Part shown: piece after piece, positions 9,577 through 20,279 of the stretch
Numbering within the stretch: the first letter of the stretch is position 1
How the letters are laid out: each line of letters begins with the position of its first letter
Assembly: GCA_003049485.1 (NCBI GenBank)
Contig: PYST01000006.1
Location: forward strand, 124,001 to 188,000
DNA from: Ophioceras dolichostomum
Taxonomy: Eukaryota > Ascomycota > Sordariomycetes > Magnaporthales > Ophioceraceae
Length of the DNA: 64,000 nucleotides
Direction of reading: 5' to 3'
Notes under the pieces: generated by a model
What the model was told of the DNA's origin: nothing
What the model saw: the letters and a program-made list of their open reading frames with translations, nothing else
Databases searched by the model: none
Position numbers and translations under genes: made by a program

Positions 9577-11692
9577 GGCTTGCTTCTTCTGGTAGCTACC
9601 TGGCTACCTAGGTACTTTAGGTATACTGTCCAGGAACACCAGCTGAAGGAGGTTATAGGATGGGAAAGGGAGGACGGATATGTGCCTGCCTACTTGAAAG
9701 GAAAGAAGAGACGAGGGACGACGGATAGCTTGTTTGACTCATGGTTGCATGGAATGGGAGAAAGAGCCCCCTTTATTATTAGCAGCAACATAAACTGTAT
9801 TCTTCCGCTGCTGGGTTGCGATGGAGGGTGCCTCGGCTCCAGTCAATACCTATTTCCTATTTCCTAAGCTGTTGTGAGTGAGAACCAACGGAGAGGTCCT
9901 CGGCTTTTTCGCCTCTTGCCTTGCCTTCGAAGGCGCGAGGTGTGGACCTTGTAAGTGGGTTTCGCGGTTTGCGTGGGTTGTCCAGGCCTGCAGGGCGGAT
10001 CACGGGCGGACCCAAACAATTCTCGAAGGAAATTTTTGCGGTTCCAGTCATGAAGGAATAGACAAGCATTGCCTCGGTCCTTCCGTATTTTTTTTATTTT
10101 TTATTTTTTTTGCCCCTTCCACATCCTCCCTCCTACATACTAGCTGCACACTCGACTGGACGGTTTTAGCAGACCAGATGCAGGGCCAACACTGAGCATA
10201 CAGTCCGGGAGCGATCCCGCCTAGCCCCATTGACCTATCGAGTTGTCGGGTTCTTCTAGAACCCCTCATGCCTTCCCGATTGCAGCACATCCCTATTCCT
10301 TTTCACCTGGCCTGAGCTGGCCAATCCGCGGGATTGTGCTGTTGCAGCTGTCGTGCTCAGTAATCCACACAGATCTTTTCCTGCCTTGCCCGTGTATCTA
10401 CCTGAATGAAGCAAGCTCTCGGAGCTAGATCAACTGAAAGGAGAGGTACTTCAATGCCACCATTTACATAGGCAGTCATGCAGGTCACTGTTATGTCCTA
10501 TTCCCGTGCCTCTGAACCGTATTATCAACATAGGTCGGTTCGTCGGCAGTTAGTCGGGTCCGTGTCGGTCTCACGAACTCAGAACATGCCGGCCAGCATG
10601 GAGGACCTTGTTGGCCCCAAAAGCTGACATTACGTCAAGGGCGTGTTTGTGCCGTACTCCCACAACGGATATGGTCTGTCGCCCCACGGACGGGGCTACG
10701 CCTTCGATGCTTTGGTGCGATTATGCGAAAGGTGGATGTATCACAGGCCAACGACGCACAAAGCCGATCTCCGACGACGTGTGTCCGTCTGATAATCCCC
10801 ACACACAACGAGAGCCGCGAACCTCCGAACCGATCGAGAGAAAGAAGAAAAAGCAAAGACAAAAAAATGACAGTAAGCATCGAACGATACTGGTGTTGCT
10901 TGATCATCTTGACAACATGTCCTCGTAGAAAACCTGTAGAAAGGTACAAGGGGAAGTGCGACTGTGCGATTGAATGGTAGGTGACGTCATGCCCCTGGCG
11001 TCTTGCCCCTGAGCTCCTGGAGAGAAAAATTCTTCCTCCCCACATGCCGAATGTGAGTAATTCGTAGATTTTCAGCCGCGACTTGCCGCTCTCGTCGTTC
11101 TCGTTCTTTCGCCGGGTTATCTAATGGCCGGTGCTGCTTCAGGTTCAGCGTTATACCATTGGACCCATTCCCGTCACTGGCCAGAGAGGTAGGGAACCGA
11201 ACTGTCTCCGTAGAGTGAGCAGAAAAAATAATGTACTTTGTAGCACATCAAAACGACGGCTCGACGGACGCTAGTACCATCTCTAGTCCTCACGGCCCAC
11301 CTCCTCGCGCGCCTCTGGGATTCGGGACTATATGCCAAAGACCGGCCGATCGGGACTGGCGGCCGCATCTGCGTTCTGCATACGCGGCAGATCGATAAAA
11401 TGCTTGGTACTGGGAATCCCCTCATTATTCAGCATCTGTGGATTTCGCACATCCTAGATGCCCATTCCCTCGCGCATCGGATCTGTTTTCAGAGCCCGAA
11501 CGTGCCGACCGGCCCCGGCACTTCGGCAGATGGGCATCCCACAGTCCCAACCTACCGGGTTGGTGTTTCTCAAGAAGTTCTGTGGCATGTTGTGGATGCC
11601 AAGGTGTCGTGATGATCGTGGCTGACATTAGTTCCTCCTAGGTAGCTGATTTAAGCCCCAAAGACCAACTACTAACATTATATAAGAATAAA
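9577..11692. other. Non-coding stretch of 2.1 kb
   Basis: I see no gene. The left end is the promoter and leader of the DHA1 transporter, with the palindrome TACCTAGGTA at 9605-9614. The right end is the 3' region of the inositol-transporter-like gene, with CCTAGGTAG at 11637-11645. An AT-rich T-tract lies at about 10088-10113. Small frames at 10608-11045 overlap on both strands and look random. Confidence 0.45.
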
Positions 11693-13547
11693 TCACCTAA
11701 CTCCCCATCCATCGTCATCAAGAAGACCCGCAGCCTCCTCCAGGCTAAGGCCCGACGTCTCCGGGTAGATAAGCCGGACCAGATAGTACCCCACGGCACA
11801 TATGGTGCCATAGAGAATAAAGGTCCACGAAGCGCCGAGGGCATCCATCAGGGGCAGGAAGGTCAGGCCAATAACGAAGTTGGCCAGCCAGTTGGTGCCC
11901 GTAGCCAGCCCGCTCCCGACTGATCGCACACTCAACGCGAAAAGTTCGCTCTGCATCCATGGCACATTGCCCAACCCGATGGCGTATGATGCCACGTAGA
12001 TCATGATGCTGAGGAGCACGACCACCGCTCCACCTTGCTCCGAGAGCAGGACCTTCTTCCTTATCACGATGGTGTCGACGACTGATGATGAAGGAGATGA
12101 GGACGAGGGGATCGAAATGAACGAGAACCCGAAGGCAGCCAGGAGTAGTCCCACAATCATGAACGGCAAAGACATGAGAAGGATACGCCGTCGCCCTATC
12201 CGATCAACCAGAAGGAGGGCCATGACTGTGAACACGAAATTCGTAATTGCCACGGTCAGCGATGTCAGCGTGGGGGTGGAGAAGCCGACAAGGGTGAATA
12301 TCGTTGCCGAGAAATACATCAACGAATTCTTCGCAACGGAACGACGAAATTGGTTAGTCAATGACCAAAAGAGAATCAGGCAGGAGCGTAGCGATGTCGA
12401 CTTGATAGGTTGAGGTTGACTCACAAAGCCGCACAGCTGCTGGAGCCCCTGAAGGAGACAGGCGATGGCAAGTGCCCGCCGGTTCCTTCGGACGCGGAAC
12501 AGCTCTACCCAAGGACCAAGCCTGCTGGCACCAAACCGGCTGAACCGAGACTGTGCACGGCCGGCCCTCATTCTCCTCCGAGTCTCGGCCTCCTCGCGAA
12601 CCTCGAGCTCGATGTCCTTCAGGACCAGGTCTGCTGAGAGCTGAGCTGCTGCGGCCGCAGCCGAGCTGCCCTTGCTCTCTCCAGCGGCCTTCCGAATCAC
12701 GACCAGCGCCTCCGCCGAACGGCCAGCCTGGACCAGCCATCGCGGCGTCTCGGGCATGACGAGCACCAGCACGAGCTGCACTACGGCGGGTGCGGCCCCC
12801 AGACCAACCATCCATCTCCAGCCCGTGGCCTGGTCGCCGTGCTCTGCAAACCACCAGCCCACAACGTAGGCAATCACCTGGCCTAGGGTGATGAAGAGGA
12901 TATTGACCGTGACGAGGCGACCTCGGTGCGCAGCCGGGGCTGTCTCAGCAATGTAGAGTGGCACCACGAAGCTGGCAGCCCCGACACCAGCTCCGACGAC
13001 GGAGCGCCCTACCACCATGAGCGGGACATTATGGCTGATCGCTTGCAGGCCGGCACCCACGGCAAACAGCAGATCCGCCAGCAGAATGACTCGCTTCCGG
13101 CCGAGTGAGTCGGCGAGCCATGAGGAGAGAGGGGATGCGAGCAGCGCGAAAAGCGCCGTGCTCGAGGTGATCAGTGACTTGTCGAGCGACGTGAGATACC
13201 GATCAGACAGCGACTTGTCTATAGACACCAGCGTCGACGAGATCACACCCGTGTCATCTTTTGACACATTGCGGTAGGTGTCAGTCGTGTCAGTGAGAAT
13301 CCGCTCAGTCCGAAACTAGCGGTTGATGAATTCTGATAGAATAAATATGACATCTCTGCTCACATCCAAACAGAAGGCCGCTGATGCCCGCGGAGAGCAC
13401 CAAGAGCCACACAAACAGCGTGGGCGGAGTTTCTATGCGCTTTGACGCGGACTCGACATCATCGGCGCCTCTGAGATCGTCCTCCGGGTCGATATCGGGG
13501 TCGGCTCCATGAGATGAGGCAATCAGCGGGGCGCTGACACCAGACAT
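11693..13547 (-). CDS. MFS myo-inositol/sugar:H+ symporter-like transporter
   Basis: Three exons on the minus strand, 13547-13364, 13257-12425 and 12328-11693, give 550 residues of a sugar-porter-family permease closest in pattern to fungal ITR1 inositol transporters. The first splice creates the invariant GLLFGYDTGV (about residues 58-66), and the second creates GFNSLMYFSATIF. Other marks are SLDKSLITSSTALFALLASP, LGRKRV after TM2, PETPRWL in the central loop, DRIGRRR and the terminal PETSGLSLEEAAG. Twelve TM segments are apparent. An insert before the last third, with a Ser-Pro run (SSSSPSSSVV), lies in a loop. It faces the SDR gene across a 771 nt divergent promoter. Myo-inositol is the best guess from the DKSLITSSTALFALL pattern, but another polyol is possible. 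Confidence 0.88.
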
Positions 13548-14318
13548 GGCGCTAATTGCAGCTGAAGAGCACGGAGGTCACGGAAGACACAGGGGGGGGG
13601 GAAGCAAGTCAGCCCGCGAAGGCGCGCTACGATTTCTGCGAAGAATAAATCATCAAAAAATTCAAGATTCAAATGACTTGGAATTATTGATGCTATGTAT
13701 GAAGAAAAGGGGTAATCGCGCAATCTCGCGCAGTCGGAAAGTTGATGGGAAAAGGCAAATGACCGGTTCGCGTCGTCGTCAGATACGAGGGTGCGGCGTC
13801 CAATCGACACTCCAGCCACACCACACCCCCACGAGGTCGTATCCACGTGTGGCGTCCTGCAACGAGAGGGGGAACTCTCCGGCCTCGGTTCCACTTGGTT
13901 CGTCGAAACGTTCCAGGGGTTCAGCGCTTGAGCCATGTGTTTCAACCAAGCTCCCCTGACGGGAGGGACATGCCACTTAACACTGACGCTGACGATGGTT
14001 ACAAAAAAAAGGAGCTCCTGCGCCGTCAAGAATCCTCTCTACCAGACTCATCCTCTCTCGCTCTTTCTTTCTTTTCCTCTCTTCACTGCATCTGTTCGAT
14101 AATTCTTGTGTGCAATCCTTCCTTTCATCTCGACCGAATTTCTGGTCGCTGGAATTCCCCTTTACCAACTGACAACTTTAATTTTCGGCCCTCTACTTCT
14201 TATATACTTACCCACCCACGAGGTTAGACAGACGGACGGTCGGACAGACTACGGGACTGCCTCTTCAAGCGCGCATACCGAATTTCTCTTTAGAACTTAA
14301 GCCTCCGAAGCTGCCATC
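13548..14318. promoter_or_regulatory. Divergent promoter, transporter and SDR
   Basis: No gene is seen in these 771 nt. The region separates the inositol-transporter-like gene (leftward) from the SDR gene (rightward). The right half is pyrimidine-rich, like a fungal 5' leader. There is a G-run at about 13591-13599. Any co-regulation of the pair is inference. Confidence 0.5.
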
Positions 14319-15489
14319 ATGGACGCTTACCGCCGACCTCCGCAGCGCGAATCATGGTTTGCGCCGCTGTCGGTCGACCTCATTCTCAAGGTCCTCTATG
14401 TAACCTTCTTCCACCCCTTTGTGGCATGGATGATACCGCTCTGCTTCCGAGCCGAGCACATGGAGTACACTGCGATGCCGATGCGGGTGTCTATGGCCTA
14501 CGCGACCTTCATCTCGTTTGTCTGGCTCGTGAGCGCCATCAACAAGCGCATCGCCTTCGGACTGCCAAGGGAGGTTGATCTCGACGACGAGGTCATTGTG
14601 ATCACGGGCGGAGCCAGCGGCCTGGGCCTGCTGATCGCCGAGGTCTACGGCATGAGGGGCGCCACCGTCGCGGTGCTTGACGTCAAGGATATGGAAAACG
14701 GCGACGCGCGTGGCGTCACCTTCTACAAGTGTGATGTGACGGACAAAGCGGCTGTCACGCGGGTCGCCGAGAAGATTGAGAGAGATGTATGTTCCTGCTC
14801 CGTGTTTCGCTTACTTGGCCCGTCTTCGCATCAGAGCGGCTAACTGATGTCCTTCCCATCATCAATAGCTCGGAACCCCCACTGTGCTGATCAACAACGC
14901 CGCCATCGTGAACGGCAAACGCCTCCTCGACATGAACATCGACGAAATCGAGCGCAGCATGGCGACCAACCTGCTTTCGCACTTCTACACGCTGAAGGCC
15001 TTCCTGCCCGCCATGGCCCGCTCGGAACTGGGCGGCACCGTCGTCACCGTGTCGAGCGTGATCGGCCAGCTGGGCTCGGCGCAGCTGACCGACTATGCGG
15101 CGGCCAAGGGCGGGTTGATCGCGCTACACAAGTCTCTGACCGCTGAGCTGGCGCAGTCCCACCCGAAGATCCGGACAGTGTTGGTCACGCCTGGCCAGCT
15201 CAGCACGCCCCTCTTCTACGGCGTGCAGACGCCCAACAGCTTCCTCGCGCCCGTGGTTGAGCCCGTGGAGGTCGCTAAGGAGATTATCAATGCTGTCGAC
15301 AACGGCAAGGCCCAGCACATCGGCATCCCCTTCTACTCTCGCTGGTGCGACTGGTACAACGTCTTGCCTGTGGGCGTACAGCAGCTTGCCCGCCGCGTGT
15401 CGGGCATCGACACTGCCATGCAAGGGTTCATCGGCCGCAAGGGCGCTGAGCACTCCGAGAAGAACGGCGGTGCTGTTCGTGGTTTCTAG
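14319..15489 (+). CDS. Membrane-anchored short-chain dehydrogenase/reductase
   Basis: Two exons, 14319-14786 and 14869-15489, give 362 residues. The protein is a classical SDR acting on a hydrophobic alcohol or ketone, similar in layout to retinol/17-beta-hydroxysteroid dehydrogenases of lipid droplets and ER (DHRS/RDH10/HSD17B11 type). Two hydrophobic segments (about 17-43 and 55-75) form an N-terminal membrane anchor. Then come the cofactor-binding TGGASGLG (96-103), NNAA (165-168), the catalytic Ser in VTVSSVIG (218/219) and the Y232-x3-K236 pair in DYAAAKGG. An Asp at the end of beta-2 (AVLDVKD) favours NAD(H). The substrate is unknown. The intron begins GTATGT and ends ATAG just before LGTPTVLINNAA. 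Confidence 0.9.
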
Positions 15490-18400
15490 AACGGTTTGAA
15501 AAGAGTCAGATGTGCGGCTTATGTTGGGGAGAGAAAGAAAAGGGTCTAGAACGAAGTCAAAAATGACAGCCAAAGATATATCGGGGGGATCCGGGCGGGT
15601 CAGACGGGCAGACAGGCAACAGGCCGAGTAAGCTGCCCTTCACCGTTCGCTCCTGACACGAGAACAGTCGGCGTTGCGGAGATTCGCGGGGCGAACATCG
15701 CTGTTGGCCGCACTGTGGGTGGAGGGCACTGGCGGTGGGCAGGAGAGGGGATGAAGGTGGGAGAGGAGAAAAATCTCGAAGGCCACTACTGCACAGGCCG
15801 CTTCAAAAGTTGCCTATCCAAGGATATCTGGGGGCAGATTTGTTGTCTAACCCCCTGCATCTGCGTCCTAGCCGGCGGCCTCATGCATGCCTGATATCCG
15901 CGCATACAATGTACTACCACCAAACGACGACTTACATTCCTATCTAGTTGATAATTTATGATGATGGTGCGCGCATTATTGCTCGGATACGACAGATCAC
16001 ATTGGCATGGGTGAAAGGAACATATCAAAGGATTTAAAGGGTCCTTCGAGAGCAGTCCTGGGTGAATATCCCCGGTGTCACAGCATTCTCACCCAAACAG
16101 GGCGCATCTAATAATCAAAGCATGCCCGACCCGATGACCGACACCATGACCGACGCCATCCTACCTGATCCCTACCTACGCAAGGTCCTACATACATACA
16201 GACAACCTTCAGTCGTACGGCCATACCTGCCTCCACTCCACCACTCCCACTCCCTCAGCGCCCGGGCAACCTCAACCCCAGCGCTAGTAATCCCGTCCCG
16301 CTGTCACGTTGGACAGCTGGTTCACTAGCTGGCTAGCGAAGTATGATGACTGCCTCAGTCTACATAGGTACCTAGATAGGTATGTAGATGAAGAGGGGGT
16401 GTATGTGTTTGCACAGCATGGATGAGACAGAGGAGACGACAGCTAACGAGCTGACTGGCTGACTGACTGACTGGCCTTGACCGCCCCCCTCGATTCCATC
16501 CTCCCACCCGTTGTAGACCCTAGACATGCACACCCATGAGTTAGGCATATGCGGGCCTGCATCACAGCTATGCAATGCATGTATCCTGCACGATAAGGAG
16601 CTGAGGTGAGGAATCAAATGTATTTTCCAGTGGTGGCGGAGACCGGCAGGCCGGCACGCAGGCAGAAGGGCGAACAGCTGAACAAATACCTCACTGACGG
16701 GCGTCTATGGCTACTATCTTTCAGCCGATGTGTACAAACTGTTACGACTGCCTGCGTTCACGTATGTACAGTACACCTTTGTGGGGAAACCACGGGTTCA
16801 CAAACGGGCGGACAATAGGTTAAAATGAGGGAGATAGAAATTAATTGCTGTGCTTCCCCAGACACGGAACGCGGAGTCAGCCTTTCACCGAGTCTTATTC
16901 TCCTGTTCTTCATCAGCGCCCCCTCCCCTCCCCCTGCCCCGTATTCCCGTGGCGTCTAAGACGCCATGCACGTCAGGTGGGAGGTTGTGAAAGAAAGGCT
17001 GAGCCAAGAGAAGGAGATGAGAAAATCATCACAGGAGATAGGGAAGTTCTGGATGTGGTTGAGTGCTGTCGAACCACCCCCCTGTGTGTTTTTTGTCCAA
17101 ATTCTGTCTCACAATCTCCGGCCTGGTTGGTGATCGGCAACATCAAGAGGATAGCATCAGGATAGCACCAGGATAGTGGCATCATGACCCCCAAATAGAC
17201 CCAGATTTGCCCGCGTCTACATACATTAGCCTCATTTACTGGGGACCCGAGAGGGTACGAGGGAATGGCGAGGGGGGAGATGTGGAGGGGAACGGAGGGG
17301 GGCAGGGAGGGGGAAGGCAGTGTGATGAGAGGAGAGGGGAAAGAGTGTGCAACCCGAGTGAGTCCTCGAGCTGAATGCTCCTGATAAGCCAGCGTCTGAA
17401 ATGAAGACGATGGGGGGGGGGGAAGAAGGAAGCAAGACACAAGACACGAGATCAACAAGAAATCGGTTAGGGAGGCTTGATCGTCAGCCAATATATCAGA
17501 ATCAGCGATATCAGAAATGGGTGATGATATTTGACGCCTGATCGAGAGCACACATCGGGGGCGGTCGTGCACATTTTGCCATCCACATTGTCCACATTGA
17601 TGAACATCACCACCACCAGATCAGAGGCGTGGCCCCTCCTTCAGCCCCAGATTCAGCGGTGACCCAAAGGTGACCCAACCTACGGACCAACCCCACCACC
17701 ACCCAGCCTTCAGGGTCTCTCCAATGCTTCCCCCCATGATTGCCAGGGTTCGCGATTGGGACAGTGGGAGAGTCTGCCTTCCAGTGCCTTCCATCTCCCA
17801 TGCGAACATTTCGCCAAGAATCAAACGAAGCTCATTCCAGACTAGCACTCTACCTCATCGGCACCAGACTTGCTTCTTGGTATGGATGGACCACATGGTC
17901 ACCCAGAAGTCAGGAGATGAGCCCAGTCGGATGAAAGAGGGAGCTCAACCTTGGGTAAGTACATAATACCAAAGACAAACGAAGTTTGCAGTTTGAGTTG
18001 GTCAATAATGTTAAGGGTTACTGGCCTTCAGCCTGCCTCCCCAACCATGTCACGCTGAATGGTGGGGGACCTCGGGGAAGCCCCACGCTGGCTCTGCCTG
18101 GTCCTTTTGTGCTTCTGTGGAAGAGACCGGGCTCGCGTGTCTCAGTCTCAGTGCCCCTCGTCATTTGGACAGGGCTGAAGAAGAGGCGAGAAATCGGGCA
18201 GGACGAAGCCACGAGCATCTGCCGAACGGTCTAGCGGTGTAGGCTTTGTGCTTTTCTCTGATTCTTGAGGACAAAAAAGCCCTCATCAGTTCTGGGGGGG
18301 AAGGCTGGCACGAGACATTCATTGTGGTGAGGCAAAAACAAGACGGGCGACGGGCCCAAAAAAAAAAAGGGGGGGCGTCTTCGACAGCCCTGACCGAAGC

Positions 18401-20279
18401 CGAGGGAGCTCGCGACGACGAAGGAAACAAAGAAAAAAAAAAAGCAAAAGACTGGGGACAACAAAAGAAGCAACCCACTACTGCCACCATCCCGCGTCGT
18501 CTTATTCTGCTATGAAAAGCCCGTACTGTGTACTTCCGGACCACCACCCAAATAAAACGCACCCAAGAACAGCTACAACAGCACACAGAACCACATCACT
18601 GCACCCACCACCCACCACCCACACCCACTCACACTTCTGGAGCCCACTTGCCCACTTGCCCACCTACACTCACGCATCCATCCGCATCACCTATCACCCA
18701 TCACCCACCCTTTTCTTCAATAATAAAATGGAGCCACACTCAGGGCCTGGTCGGCAGCTCGCACGACCAAATAGATTCGATATCCTTATCTCTGACTTCC
18801 CTCCGCGGTCCAAAGAGACCAATGAGGTGCCGCGCAGCCTGGACAAAAGCGACTCAAGTCCTTCGTGGTTATCAGTGACGCTGGCCATGGGCAGATGAGC
18901 ATCTTGACTGACTTCCAGGTTCCCTTCCGCCCCCCTCCATCTCCCTCCACCACCACCCCCGAGGACCCCGGCCAGCTCACTTCTATGCAAAGAAGAAATA
19001 ATAAACGAGGAGGAAATAAGCACATACACCCTTTTGCTGGCCACTCTGGCGCGGAAGAAAACATGGCATCCATCGCCGACCCTCTTGGCATCCCCGGACA
19101 TGGCCATTCCCGGCGCAACGGGACTGCAACTGTTATACAGTTACACTAGTCTAGCCTGCCCAACCATTAATGATCATTGCCTGGCGCCTCCTTGACGCCT
19201 CCTCGTCTTCGTCCTGCACTACCACATCCCCATCCCCGTCCATCACACGTAGCTACCTACCTACCGAGTACCTACCAGCAACATACCTGCCCTTCCTTCG
19301 TATCTCTTACCCTTCGTCTCCTCTCCTCTCGATATGCTGCTTCTTTGTTAGCCAGGGGGACGGACACTTGCTACTACTTGCCACTGCCGCTACTGCCGCT
19401 ACTGTCCGGGACAGCCCGGGCAACTTTACTCGCTGGTACGGAGTACCCATCCTAGATAGGTACCTATCCTGGATGACTATCTGGATACCAACTTAGGTAC
19501 CCACCCACCTACCTAGGTACCTGGTATCTACCTATCTACCTCGCCTACACCTGCACCTGCACCGCCGCCGCCCTGGCACTGCAAATCCTCTTCTCCGTCC
19601 TGTCTCCTGTGATCGAATAGTAAATCTATAAACGCATGGCCTGACCCGTCTAGGTCTGCACGCGTGGCTCCCTTGCTTGCCCCATCTCATCTTGACACTT
19701 CTTGACAGACTGCCTCCTTACATACCTCTCCATCCATACCACCTTCACATCCACACGCCTATAGACAGGCATTCCTACCTGCCTGTAGTCGTCACTCCTT
19801 GTTCTGCAGTGAGAAGCTGCAACGACACTCTGCAGCCCCGTTTCACTCACTGGCTTGCTGGGCTGGGTGGTTTCGCCCTACGAGGAAAAAACCTAGCTCT
19901 GGGACGATCTCACCAAGAATGCGGCCGACTGGAGAGTCGGGACTACCCGATTAAAAGAGACCAGCACCTACATATTACCTAGGTAGCCACTCAGACCCGG
20001 AGAGGCAACCAAGGACCCGGATCGACGTCGCACGTGCACGACCTCGCCCGCCTTAGCTACATATCTGCCTACCATATACTATACCACAACCTAGCGTGCA
20101 ACAATAGACGCTCTAACCTCCCGACCAACCGACCTACCTTGCATATATAACGGTAGTACTGGGGAACTGGGAACTGGGACCTAGCACCTGGCACCTGGAA
20201 CGCTCTTGTTTTTGTTGGAAGCGGGTACCCTTTTGGATACACCGGCCACTCGCAGCGACACACCAAAGCACATAGCATC
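15490..20279. other. Gene-poor stretch of 4.8 kb
   Basis: No convincing coding region is seen. It contains the SDR 3' region and probably a long leader for the pseudokinase gene. Marks include a CTGACTGA-type tandem at 16451-16474, a G-run at about 17412-17422, A-runs at about 18358-18370 and 18436-18445, and many copies of the CCTA/TAGG repeat (16361-16387, 19251-19275, 19451-19540, 19976-19986). The last 1.8 kb is C/T-rich on the + strand, as in long 5' leaders of fungal regulatory genes. Confidence 0.4.
19451..19540. repeat. Cluster of the TACCTAGGTA-type repeat
   Basis: A 90 nt block is made almost entirely of CCTA/TAGG units: CCTAGATAGGTACCTATCC, TTAGGTACCC, then CACCTACCTAGGTACCTGG and CTACCTATCTACC. 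It lies 740 nt upstream of the pseudokinase start codon. Related copies flank it at 19251-19275 and 19976-19986. The units are palindromic, so both strands read alike. Confidence 0.75.

Noticed and set aside
18220..18320. Possible tRNA-like stretch near GGTCTAGCGGTGTAGGC
   Set aside because: No matching acceptor stem, anticodon arm or T-loop could be traced.
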